Shown: positions 46,055-56,700 of the stretch, piece by piece
How the letters are laid out: the number at the start of each line of letters is the position of its first letter
Position numbering within the stretch: the stretch's first letter is position 1
Source: Streptococcus mitis
GTDB taxonomy: Bacteria; Bacillota; Bacilli; Lactobacillales; Streptococcaceae
DNA: 64,000 bases
NCBI GenBank assembly: GCA_001560895.1
Contig: CP014326.1
Coordinates: 1,686,001-1,750,000, forward strand
Direction of reading: 5' to 3'
The notes under the pieces: model-generated
The model's database searches: none
Seen by the model: the letters and a program-made list of their open reading frames with translations, nothing else
Told to the model about the DNA's origin: nothing
Program-made: the position numbers and the translations under genes

Positions 46055-48137
46055 GTTTATCTTCCACTTCTCTTAATTTCTCAATCATTTCTTGAACTTG
46101 TTCTACTTTGTAGGTTATCTGTCCAACTTCACGATATTTTGTATTCTCAAAAGCTAAAATCAACTTTCTTCTTTCTGAAAATTGATCTAACATTTCCTCT
46201 GTTTTTTCACCATGATTAATATCTAAAAGTACCTGACTAGTTTCAATTAATTCTTGATCTAGTTCTGCTAAATAATTAATTCCAGCATAAACAGTTACAT
46301 TTGGATAGACCAACAATTGTTTCAAACGATCACTGACCATCACTCTAGCCGCAATCTTAAATTGAATATTAGGCAAAGATTGAATCAATGTCTCAATTTG
46401 TTCAATCTGATCTGAAGACGTATAAATTAAACAAGTAAGCGGTTCTCTGATAGGATAGATATGTGATTTTTGTAGTGGATGTAAATGATGATTTTGGCCC
46501 AACTCTGTCCATTCCAGACTATGATAATACCACCAAACATCACGATAGGTCTGAGATGCTAAATCAAACCACGGCTTTCTATGTGAAAGATAGTGGATAA
46601 TACCAGGATAATCTTGACCTGCTGGTAACTCATAGTCTGTGAATTGCTTATGAATCACAACATGGTTATTGTCAAATTCCATTTCTATCCATCTATTTTC
46701 AAAGAGCATATTTAAAATACTCTGATCTGCTTGATCTACCTTATCATGCCACTCATTTGTTAAATCTATCAAACGTTGGGACATATTTTCTTGTTTCCAC
46801 AAACGATTGTTGATTAGTAAAACACCCGCATTGAACATTTCCCTACCATAGTATACTCTTCCTCCATAATCTCTAACAGCTGCTAATGGATATTCTTGCA
46901 AATCTGTTTCGAACAAGTTATCCAAATTTTTAGTTACGACCAAGTCGCAGTCTAAATAGAGAGCCTTATCTTCTTGCACAAAGTCAGATACAAAATAACG
47001 CAAAAATACTGTGTAACTAATATCTGTTTTATAACGCGAAATTTGTTCAGAGGTTACCCGACAATTGATAATCTCTGAGTCAAACTTTTCTAAGCGATTA
47101 TTTAATTGTTTAATCCATTCATTTGGAAAATCACTATTAATCAGATAAAAACGAATCGAGCGATTATGGTAACAGATAGACTTAATAGTCGTCACGACCT
47201 TCTCTGCATAGGCATAGTTAGCTGCGAGGACAATAGCTTTCTTAAATTCCTGATTTTGAGTCTGAAGCAAATCTAATAACATCTTCTTCTCTTTTATCTG
47301 ATTTAACACATGAGATTCTGATATTCCTCTGTTATTACTTTCAGAAGTTATATGATTTAAAATAAATTTATAAGCACGTATATGTTCTGACATTGGATAA
47401 CCTAATGTTGATAACAATGCCAATCTATCTTCTATAGCATATATGTAATCTCTAATCCATTTTTCATCCCAAGTATTTGAAACACTTCCACTCCTAACTC
47501 TGTAAATATAAGAAGCTTTATTGATATAAACAATATTTTTAGAAGCTAATAATGCTCTCAAATTAAATATTGTATCTTCAGTCACTACTCCTACTGGAAA
47601 ACGAAAATTAGAAACAATTTCTTTTCTATAAATTTTCCCCCAAGCAACTATCAATGCTGAATTAAATAACTTATTAGAGTCATTTAAACAATCCACTATA
47701 GACACATTGTCATAAAGTTTCTCAAAATAATTTCCAGATATATGAAAATAGAAATTTGAATCAGACTCATTAAACTTACAATAGTTTCCAACTGCAATAT
47801 CAGCCTGATATTCCGTTATTTTTTGGTACAGAGTTTCTACATAATCCGACTCAACCCAATCATCTGAATCAACAAAGGTCACATAAGATCCTGTCATTCG
47901 ATCCAAGCCCATATTTCGTGCTTCAGATTGACCACCATTTTCTTTTTCAATGTAAATAATTCGATTATCTTTTTGTGCATACTCTTGACAAATTTTACCC
48001 GAATTATCTGTAGAACCATCATTTATGACAATAATTTCAAGATTTTTGTAAGTTTGATTAATCAGACTATCCAGACATTTATTTAGGTAATTTTCAACAT
48101 TGTAAACTGGTACAATTACCGTAATTTTTTCAGTCAT
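46044..48137 (-). CDS. Bifunctional GT2-GT8 glycosyltransferase with C-terminal GtfB-like module
   Basis: 697 residues in three domains. GT2 (1-290): ITVIVPVYNVENYLNKCLDS, VINDGSTDNS, ENGGQSEARN, and FVDSDDWVESDYV with the DxD. GT8 (298-560): AIVLAANYAYAEKVVTTIKS, LYLDCDLVVTKNLDNLF, FNAGVLLINN, ADQSILN, HYLSHRKPW. Module (566-697): SQVLLDINHGEKT. A strong extended -10 promoter lies just upstream, so this is the first gene of the long glycan/secretion transcription unit. It could add two different sugars in sequence. Specificities are unknown. Confidence 0.85.
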   Translation of the reverse strand: MTEKITVIVPVYNVENYLNKCLDSLINQTYKNLEIIVINDGSTDNSGKICQEYAQKDNRIIYIEKENGGQSEARNMGLDRMTGSYVTFVDSDDWVESDYVETLYQKITEYQADIAVGNYCKFNESDSNFYFHISGNYFEKLYDNVSIVDCLNDSNKLFNSALIVAWGKIYRKEIVSNFRFPVGVVTEDTIFNLRALLASKNIVYINKASYIYRVRSGSVSNTWDEKWIRDYIYAIEDRLALLSTLGYPMSEHIRAYKFILNHITSESNNRGISESHVLNQIKEKKMLLDLLQTQNQEFKKAIVLAANYAYAEKVVTTIKSICYHNRSIRFYLINSDFPNEWIKQLNNRLEKFDSEIINCRVTSEQISRYKTDISYTVFLRYFVSDFVQEDKALYLDCDLVVTKNLDNLFETDLQEYPLAAVRDYGGRVYYGREMFNAGVLLINNRLWKQENMSQRLIDLTNEWHDKVDQADQSILNMLFENRWIEMEFDNNHVVIHKQFTDYELPAGQDYPGIIHYLSHRKPWFDLASQTYRDVWWYYHSLEWTELGQNHHLHPLQKSHIYPIREPLTCLIYTSSDQIEQIETLIQSLPNIQFKIAARVMVSDRLKQLLVYPNVTVYAGINYLAELDQELIETSQVLLDINHGEKTEEMLDQFSERRKLILAFENTKYREVGQITYKVEQVQEMIEKLREVEDKHGF

Positions 48138-48159
48138 GAAGCTATTCTCCTTTCCTAAT

Positions 48160-48168
48160 ATTATAACA
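48160..48168 (-). promoter_or_regulatory. Extended -10 promoter of the glycosylation/accessory Sec operon
   Basis: Minus strand TGTTATAAT, a perfect TGn-TATAAT, 22 bases before the ATG at 48137. AAAGGAG lies between them. The predicted leader is only about 16 bases. No clear -35. It is the only convincing promoter I see for the run from 48137 to 25448. Confidence 0.6.
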
Positions 48169-48169
48169 T

Positions 48170-48498
48170 TTTTTTGCTATTTTTTAAGCTATTAAGGAAT
48201 TTCCAAGTTAAAAAAATATATTTATTTCATTGATAGAATCGTTCATACCGCACTAAATTATAATTACTCCCTGAATTCAATAATCATGCAAAACACAAGT
48301 TAAATAACTTAAAATATTTAGCGTTATAATCTTACTGCAGTTACACAATAACATTTTCGAATGATCAACCCTAAAGATAAATTTTTAATTCGTCTCAGAC
48401 ATCTAAAAAATAACTCGTCTATCTGCATACCAAGTATCTTTTAGGAATTTATTGATATAACTAGCCTTATTATTTTAGAATAGCTATCTAATAAACGT
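48170..48498. other. AT-rich intergenic stretch, possible decayed coding remnant
   Basis: About 330 bases, very A+T rich. On the minus strand one frame reads NKASYINKFLKDTWYADRR before a stop near 48405, which looks like coding remains (it resembles the NKASYIYRVRS region of the GT2 domain nearby) but is too short and broken to assign. No RNA gene is seen. Confidence 0.35.
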
Positions 48499-48560
48499 AA
48501 AAAAGCGACCCACATCAAAAATTAGATAACATTCTAATTTTTGAGTATAGGTCACTTTTT
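48499..48560 (-). terminator. Terminator after the 48616-49512 GT2 gene
   Basis: A long hairpin: AAAGTGACC / GGTCGCTTT outside and CAAAAATTAGA / TCTAATTTTTG inside, followed by T-tract on the minus strand. One G-T pair is allowed only in the minus-strand RNA, so it should act leftward. It separates the psrP-proximal genes from the long operon. Confidence 0.75.
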
Positions 48561-48615
48561 ATATCTAAAAACATCCACCAAAATAGAGAAAAATCAATTT
48601 ATAAAATGTGTTTTA

Positions 48616-49512
48616 CTAACCTTCAAAATATTTAGCTACAATTGCTTTTTTGACCAAAATTTGTTGATAAGATTCCACATCTCCATGTTTAAGAGTTTCT
48701 TCTTCATGAATAGATAATCGCCATTTATAAGCTTGAATTTCTCTATCTAATAACTCCTGAGGAGCTCCAATTAATTGGAGAATAGTCATACGTTCTTCAA
48801 TACTCTTTAAGGGATATACATCTGCAAGATTGACTGTCCTTGTAACACTTGTAGAACGTTTTCTATGGATATAAATAGCCTTATTCATAAAAGCAATTTT
48901 ATCTGCCTGAAGATAAACTTTATAAGTTGTGAAATCATCCTCTACACTTTTATCTGTTGGATATACAATATCCTTAAACAGCTCTGTCTTGTATAACTTC
49001 GCCCACGGAACTGTGAAGCATTGACTCAAATTATACTTACTGTCATATTGATGGTTAAACCATTCAAATGGCGTATAAGTCTGTTCAAAATAACCATCTG
49101 CTCCTACATGAATCAAAAAACTAGCTTGATCATCCAAAAATTGAGTAAAGTTTCCGATTGCAATATCTGCATCTGTTTTTTTCAATAAATCATAAAGATT
49201 TTGGATATGATCCAACTCCAACCAGTCATCATTATCTACAAAAACGATATAATCCCCAGTTACAACTTCCAAGGCACGATTGCGGCTAGAAGAAACTCCA
49301 CCGTTTCTTTTATGATAGACTTTAACACGTTCATCTTGATTTTGATAACGTTGACAGATTGCTGCTGAACCATCTGTTGAGCCATCATTAATCAAAATAA
49401 TTTCAAGATTTTGATAGTTTTGTTGAACGATACTATCCAAACATTTTTCAAGATATAGTTCTGACATATAAACAGGAACGATAACACTAATTTTTTCCAT
49501 CATTTCAATCAT
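48616..49512 (-). CDS. GT2 glycosyltransferase (SRR glycan)
   Basis: 298 residues (294 if the fifth codon is the start). GT2 domain: ISVIVPVYMSELYLEKCLDS, LINDGSTDGSAAICQRY, NGGVSSSRNRALE, and FVDNDDWLELDH, with DND in place of the more common DSD. The C-terminal part holds the KLYKTELF, VEDDFTTYK and YIHRKRSTSVTR segments found in many GT2 enzymes of capsule and SRR loci. It lies outside the long operon, with its own terminator, and it has no GtfB-like module. Sugar specificity unknown. Confidence 0.85.
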   Translation of the reverse strand: MIEMMEKISVIVPVYMSELYLEKCLDSIVQQNYQNLEIILINDGSTDGSAAICQRYQNQDERVKVYHKRNGGVSSSRNRALEVVTGDYIVFVDNDDWLELDHIQNLYDLLKKTDADIAIGNFTQFLDDQASFLIHVGADGYFEQTYTPFEWFNHQYDSKYNLSQCFTVPWAKLYKTELFKDIVYPTDKSVEDDFTTYKVYLQADKIAFMNKAIYIHRKRSTSVTRTVNLADVYPLKSIEERMTILQLIGAPQELLDREIQAYKWRLSIHEEETLKHGDVESYQQILVKKAIVAKYFEG

Positions 49513-49616
49513 ATACTCCTTTTCTGATGCATTATATAAAAAACAAAGTCAATTCTAGTACAGTGCGCATTATTTAAGATATATCCTAAATCAATTCTAA
49601 TATTTCTGATAACAGA

Positions 49617-50339
49617 TTAATCACATTTAACTTCCCCAGCATTTGGTAAGTATTCTTTTATAAATCCTGATATATCCTTGGTCACCAGAGCCCCTGCTGC
49701 TATGACTGCACCATCTCCAATAGTTACCCCAGCCATGATTTGAGCATTGTTTCCAATCCAAACATCATTACCAACTCGAGTTGGACTTTTCAAAATATGA
49801 TCATCAGTCATCTGCAATGACTCATCCGTGTAAAATACCTCTAAACTCTTGAATGGATAGGTTGTAATCAACTCTAAATCATGATTTGCAGTTATAAATT
49901 GAACATTATGCCCAATAGAACAATAATCACCAATTATAACCTGACCTCCGTGGTCATAGTCAATTAATTGTGGAATGCCATACGTATGCTTCCCAACCAT
50001 TAAGGCTCCGTAATCAATCAAATAACGACAAGTATATTTTGTCAAGTAATCAAATAAATCTGGACGCGAATCATATATTCGTATTTCTAAGGGAATAGTT
50101 TCCTGATGTAAACCTTCCCAGTAGGAATGGCCTACTTCTTCATAGCAACACTCAAAAACTGCTGTTAGTTGCTCTGATTTAGAATATAATTTAAGTTTTT
50201 GATCTTCTAATTTCCAAAATCGCTCATTATCATGACCTGCTCCACCAATATCTCTAATCTTACCATCAGATAAGAATTGAAAATAACGTTGGTGTTGCTT
50301 ATTTTTATGTGAAAACAAACAAAATTTTCCAGATAGCAA
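49617..50339 (-). CDS. Hexapeptide-repeat acetyltransferase (CatB/Vat-like), TTG start
   Basis: 240 residues from a TTG start with GGGAGAGAG upstream; a stop just before leaves no other start. Residues 1-95 form a non-hexapeptide domain ([34 protein letters not shown]). The C-terminal part is a left-handed beta-helix with [20 protein letters not shown] (catalytic His near 153), [20 protein letters not shown] and [10 protein letters not shown]. The usual ending with NPAK is absent and replaced by a short unrelated tail, so the C-terminus may be altered. It is the first gene after the adhesin and could acetylate its glycans. Confidence 0.78.
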   Translation of the reverse strand: MLSGKFCLFSHKNKQHQRYFQFLSDGKIRDIGGAGHDNERFWKLEDQKLKLYSKSEQLTAVFECCYEEVGHSYWEGLHQETIPLEIRIYDSRPDLFDYLTKYTCRYLIDYGALMVGKHTYGIPQLIDYDHGGQVIIGDYCSIGHNVQFITANHDLELITTYPFKSLEVFYTDESLQMTDDHILKSPTRVGNDVWIGNNAQIMAGVTIGDGAVIAAGALVTKDISGFIKEYLPNAGEVKCD

Positions 50340-50713
50340 TTAAAACTCTCTCCCTTCAACTAAATTGACTATATCTATCAGTGTGTCTACAATATGAATA
50401 ACTTGTCATCCAACTAAAACTTTTATACAAATTTAATGTTACTAACCATTAATATAGATGTACTATATAGCGTTCTATTATTATATACATCTTACCACAA
50501 ATAGCCTTATAATAAAAGCAACTTACATACAATTAACAACTCGGAAATATAATCATACACAATTCAAGGTCATGCCAATGGAGTTTTATTTCTTCAAGGA
50601 TATTAATCAACAAGTAAAATGAGATCTTAAAGTCTTGTTTACCATAGGCTACAATCGTACAGGAAAAATGCGAATACAACTATCGATCATTAGTAGACAT
50701 TTACGACGAAATA
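50340..50713. other. Intergenic region between adhesin and acetyltransferase
   Basis: AT-rich, 374 bases. It must hold the promoter of 49617-50339, but I cannot pick hexamers with confidence. On the plus strand a 69-codon frame from 50635 contains KMRIQLSIISRHLRRNN, faintly like a transposase helix-turn-helix; it is short, runs into the psrP terminator and end, and is not called as a gene. Confidence 0.35.
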
Positions 50714-50759
50714 ATGCAAAAAATCCCCTGGATGAGTTTCCATCCAAGGGATTTTGCAT
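50714..50759 (-). terminator. Terminator of the adhesin gene
   Basis: TGCAAAATCCCTTGGATG / CATCCAGGGGATTTTTTGCA on the minus strand, an 18-pair stem with small bulges and a loop GAAACT, followed by T residues within the stem end. It lies 41 bases after the adhesin stop. Confidence 0.85.
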
Positions 50760-50799
50760 AAATCGAAATAATAATACTTTTTATGTATTTTTAACCCGA

Positions 50800-53700
50800 T
50801 TACTCTTCATCATCACGTTTACGGCGTTTCGCGATCAGACCTAGACCAGTCACAGCTGCCAAGGCTCCAAGGAGTACAGATGTCTTAGAAGCTTCTGTAC
50901 CTGTATTTGGCAATTGCTGTCTTGACTTACCTGCTGACTCTGACGCACTTGTTGATGCTGACTCAGAGGCGCTTGTGCTTGCTGATTCTGACGCACTTGT
51001 TGATGCTGACTCAGATGCACTTGTTGATGCCGATTCAGAAGCTGATGTACTTGCTGATTGGCTCGCACTTGTTGATGCTGACTCAGAAGCGCTTGTGCTT
51101 GCTGATTCTGACGCACTTGTTGATGCTGACTCAGATGCACTTGTGCTTGCTGATTCTGACGCACTTGTTGACGCTGATTCAGAAGCGCTTGTACTTGCTG
51201 ATTCTGACGCACTTGTTGATGCTGATTCAGAAGCTGATGTACTTGCTGATTCTGACGCACTTGTTGACGCTGATTCAGAAGCTGATGTACTTGCTGATTC
51301 TGACGCACTTGTTGACGCTGATTCAGAAGCCGATGTACTTGCTGACTCAGAAGCCGATGTACTTGCTGATTCTGACGCACTTGTTGATGCTGATTCAGAA
51401 GCTGATGTGCTTGCTGATTCTGACGCACTTGTTGATGCTGACTCAGAAGCTGATGTACTTGCTGATTCTGACGCACTTGTTGACGCTGATTCAGAAGCTG
51501 ATGTGCTTGCTGATTCTGATGCGCTTGTTGATGCTGACTCAGAGGCGCTTGTGCTTGCTGATTCTGATGCGCTTGTTGATGCTGACTCAGAAGCGCTTGT
51601 GCTTGCTGATTCTGACGCACTTGTTGACGCTGATTCTGACGCACTTGTTGATGCCGATTCAGAAGCCGATGTACTTGCTGACTCTGACGCGCTTGTTGAT
51701 GCCGATTCAGAAGCTGATGTGCTTGCTGACTCTGACGCGCTTGTTGATGCCGATTCAGAAGCTGATGTGCTTGCTGACTCTGACGCGCTTGTTGACGCTG
51801 ATTCAGAAGCTGATGTGCTTGCTGATTGGCTCGCACTTGTTGACGCTGACTCAGAAGCTGATGTACTTGCTGATTCTGACGCACTTGTTGATGCTGATTC
51901 AGAAGCCGATGTGCTTGCTGATTCTGATGCGCTTGTTGATGCTGATTCTGACGCACTTGTTGATGCTGATTCAGAAGCTGATGTGCTTGCTGACTCAGAA
52001 GCCGATGTACTTGCTGATTCTGACGCACTTGTTGACGCTGATTCAGAAGCTGATGTGCTTGCTGATTCTGATGCGCTTGTTGATGCTGACTCAGAGGCGC
52101 TTGTGCTTGCTGATTCTGATGCGCTTGTTGATGCTGACTCAGAGGCGCTTGTGCTTGCTGATTCTGATGCGCTTGTTGATGCTGACTCAGAAGCGCTTGT
52201 GCTTGCTGATTCTGATGCGCTTGTTGATGCTGACTCAGAGGCGCTTGTGCTTGCTGATTCTGATGCGCTTGTTGATGCTGACTCAGAGGCGCTTGTGCTT
52301 GCTGATTCTGATGCGCTTGTTGATGCTGACTCAGAAGCGCTTGTGCTTGCTGATTCTGATGCGCTTGTTGATGCTGACTCAGAGGCGCTTGTGCTTGCTG
52401 ATTCTGATGCGCTTGTTGATGCTGACTCAGAAGCTGATGTGCTTGCTGATTCTGACGCACTTGTTGACGCTGACTCAGAAGCTGATGTGCTTGCTGACTC
52501 AGAAGCGCTTGTTGACGCTGACTCAGAAGCTGATGTGCTTGCTGATTCTGATGCACTTGTTGATGCTGATTCAGAAGCCGATGTGCTTGCTGATTCTGAT
52601 GCACTTGTTGATGCTGATTCAGAAGCTGATGTGCTTGCTGATTGACTTGCACTTGTTGATGCAGACTCAGAGGCACTTGTGCTTGCTGATTGACTTGCGC
52701 TTGTTGATGCTGATTCAGAAGCTGATGTGCTTGCTGATTGGCTTGCACTTGTTGATGCTGACTCAGAAGCGCTTGTTGACGCTGACTCAGAAGCTGATGT
52801 ACTTGCTGATTCTGACGCACTTGTTGATGCTGATTCAGAAGCCGATGTGCTTGCTGACTCTGACGCACTTGTTGACGCTGATTCTGACGCACTTGTTGAT
52901 GCCGATTCAGAAGCCGATGTACTTGCTGACTCTGACGCGCTTGTTGATGCCGATTCAGAAGCTGATGTGCTTGCTGACTCTGACGCGCTTGTTGATGCCG
53001 ATTCAGAAGCTGATGTGCTTGCTGACTCTGACGCGCTTGTTGATGCCGATTCAGAAGCTGATGTGCTTGCTGACTCTGACGCTGACTCAGAAGCTGATGT
53101 ACTTGCTGATTCTGACGCACTTGTTGATGCTGATTCAGAAGCCGATGTGCTTGCTGATTGACTTGCGCTTGTTGATGCTGACTCAGAAGCTGATGTACTT
53201 GCTGATTCTGACGCACTTGTTGACGCTGACTCAGAAGCTGATGTACTTGCTGATTCTGACGCACTTGTTGATGCTGATTCAGAAGCCGATGTGCTTGCTG
53301 ATTGACTTGCGCTTGTTGATGCTGACTCAGAAGCGCTTGTTGACGCTGATTCAGAAGCCGATGTGCTTGCTGATTCTGACGCACTTGTTGATGCTGATTC
53401 AGAAGCCGATGTGCTTGCTGATTGGCTTGCACTTGTTGATGCTGATTCTGAAGCTGATGTGCTTGCTGATTGACTTGCGCTTGTTGATGCCGATTCAGAA
53501 GCCGATGTACTTGCTGACTCTGACGCGCTTGTTGATGCCGATTCAGAAGCTGATGTGCTTGCTGATTGACTCGCGCTTGTTGATGCTGACTCAGAGGCAC
53601 TTGTGCTTGCTGATTGGCTTGCACTTGTTGATGCTGATTCAGAAGCTGATGTGCTTGCTGACTCTGACGCACTTGTTGATGCTGACTCAGAAGCGCTTGT

Positions 53701-56700
53701 TGACGCTGACTCAGAAGCTGATGTACTTGCTGATTCTGACGCACTTGTTGATGCTGACTCAGAAGCGCTTGTTGACGCTGATTCAGAAGCCGATGTGCTT
53801 GCTGATTCTGATGCACTTGTTGATGCTGACTCAGAAGCTGATGTGCTTGCTGATTCTGACGCACTTGTTGACGCTGATTCAGATGCTGATGTACTTGCTG
53901 ACTCTGACGCGCTTGTTGATGCCGATTCAGAAGCTGATGTGCTTGCTGACTCTGACGCGCTTGTTGACGCTGATTCAGAAGCTGATGTGCTTGCTGACTC
54001 TGACGCACTTGTTGATGCTGACTCAGAAGCGCTTGTTGACGCTGACTCAGAAGCTGATGTACTTGCTGATTCTGACGCACTTGTTGATGCTGACTCAGAA
54101 GCGCTTGTTGACGCTGATTCAGAAGCCGATGTGCTTGCTGATTCTGATGCACTTGTTGATGCTGACTCAGAAGCTGATGTGCTTGCTGATTCTGACGCAC
54201 TTGTTGACGCTGATTCAGATGCTGATGTACTTGCTGACTCTGACGCACTTGTTGATGCTGACTCAGAAGCGCTTGTTGACGCTGATTCAGAAGCCGATGT
54301 GCTTGCTGATTCTGATGCACTTGTTGATGCTGACTCAGAAGCTGATGTGCTTGCTGATTCTGACGCACTTGTTGATGCTGACTCAGAGGCGCTTGTGCTT
54401 GCTGACTCTGACGCACTTGTTGATGCTGACTCTGACGCGCTTGTTGACGCTGACTCTGACGCACTTGTTGATGCTGATTCAGAAGCTGATGTGCTTGCTG
54501 ACTCTGACGCACTTGTTGATGCTGACTCAGAGGCGCTTGTGCTTGCTGATTCAGAAGCTGATGTGCTTGCTGACTCTGACGCACTTGTTGATGCTGACTC
54601 AGAAGCGCTTGTTGACGCTGATTCTGACGCACTTGTTGATGCCGATTCAGAAGCCGATGTACTTGCTGACTCTGACGCGCTTGTTGATGCCGATTCAGAA
54701 GCTGATGTGCTTGCTGACTCTGACGCGCTTGTTGATGCCGATTCAGAAGCTGATGTGCTTGCTGACTCTGACGCGCTTGTTGACGCTGATTCAGAAGCTG
54801 ATGTGCTTGCTGATTGGCTCGCACTTGTTGACGCTGACTCAGAAGCTGATGTACTTGCTGACTCTGACGCACTTGTTGATGCTGACTCAGAGGCGCTTGT
54901 GCTTGCTGACTCTGACGCACTTGTTGATGCTGACTCAGAAGCTGATGTGCTTGCTGATTCTGACGCACTTGTTGACGCTGACTCTGACGCACTTGTTGAT
55001 GCTGATTCAGAAGCTGATGTGCTTGCTGACTCAGAGGCGCTTGTGCTTGCTGATTCAGAAGCTGATGTGCTTGCTGACTCTGACGCACTTGTTGATGCTG
55101 ACTCAGAAGCGCTTGTTGACGCTGACTCAGAAGCTGATGTACTTGCTGATTCTGACGCACTTGTTGATGCTGACTCAGAAGCGCTTGTTGACGCTGATTC
55201 AGAAGCCGATGTGCTTGCTGATTCTGATGCACTTGTTGATGCTGACTCAGAAGCTGATGTGCTTGCTGATTCTGACGCACTTGTTGACGCTGATTCAGAT
55301 GCTGATGTACTTGCTGACTCTGACGCGCTTGTTGATGCCGATTCAGAAGCTGATGTGCTTGCTGACTCTGACGCGCTTGTTGACGCTGATTCAGAAGCTG
55401 ATGTGCTTGCTGACTCTGACGCACTTGTTGATGCTGACTCAGAAGCGCTTGTTGACGCTGACTCAGAAGCTGATGTACTTGCTGATTCTGACGCACTTGT
55501 TGATGCTGACTCAGAAGCGCTTGTTGACGCTGATTCAGAAGCCGATGTGCTTGCTGATTCTGATGCACTTGTTGATGCTGACTCAGAAGCTGATGTGCTT
55601 GCTGATTCTGACGCACTTGTTGACGCTGATTCAGATGCTGATGTACTTGCTGACTCTGACGCACTTGTTGATGCTGACTCAGAAGCGCTTGTTGACGCTG
55701 ATTCAGAAGCCGATGTGCTTGCTGATTCTGATGCACTTGTTGATGCTGACTCAGAAGCTGATGTGCTTGCTGATTCTGACGCACTTGTTGATGCTGACTC
55801 AGAGGCGCTTGTGCTTGCTGACTCTGACGCACTTGTTGATGCTGACTCTGACGCGCTTGTTGACGCTGACTCTGACGCACTTGTTGATGCTGATTCAGAA
55901 GCTGATGTGCTTGCTGACTCTGACGCACTTGTTGATGCTGACTCAGAGGCGCTTGTGCTTGCTGATTCAGAAGCTGATGTGCTTGCTGACTCTGACGCAC
56001 TTGTTGATGCTGACTCAGAAGCGCTTGTTGACGCTGATTCTGACGCACTTGTTGATGCCGATTCAGAAGCCGATGTACTTGCTGACTCTGACGCGCTTGT
56101 TGATGCCGATTCAGAAGCTGATGTGCTTGCTGACTCTGACGCGCTTGTTGATGCCGATTCAGAAGCTGATGTGCTTGCTGACTCTGACGCGCTTGTTGAC
56201 GCTGATTCAGAAGCTGATGTGCTTGCTGATTGGCTCGCACTTGTTGACGCTGACTCAGAAGCTGATGTACTTGCTGACTCTGACGCACTTGTTGATGCTG
56301 ACTCAGAGGCGCTTGTGCTTGCTGACTCTGACGCACTTGTTGATGCTGACTCAGAAGCTGATGTGCTTGCTGATTCTGACGCACTTGTTGACGCTGACTC
56401 TGACGCACTTGTTGATGCTGATTCAGAAGCTGATGTGCTTGCTGACTCAGAGGCGCTTGTGCTTGCTGATTCAGAAGCTGATGTGCTTGCTGACTCTGAC
56501 GCACTTGTTGATGCTGACTCAGAAGCGCTTGTTGACGCTGACTCAGAAGCTGATGTACTTGCTGATTCTGACGCACTTGTTGACGCTGATTCTGACGCAC
56601 TTGTTGATGCCGATTCAGAAGCCGATGTACTTGCTGACTCTGACGCGCTTGTTGATGCCGATTCAGAAGCTGATGTGCTTGCTGACTCTGACGCGCTTGT

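Noticed and set aside
48499..48560. Small RNA gene
   Set aside because: The long hairpin with T-tract and G-T pairing only in minus-strand RNA fits a terminator better.
50635..50844. Plus-strand 69-codon ORF as transposase remnant
   Set aside because: Only a weak helix-turn-helix-like stretch is seen; it overlaps the adhesin terminator and 3' end.
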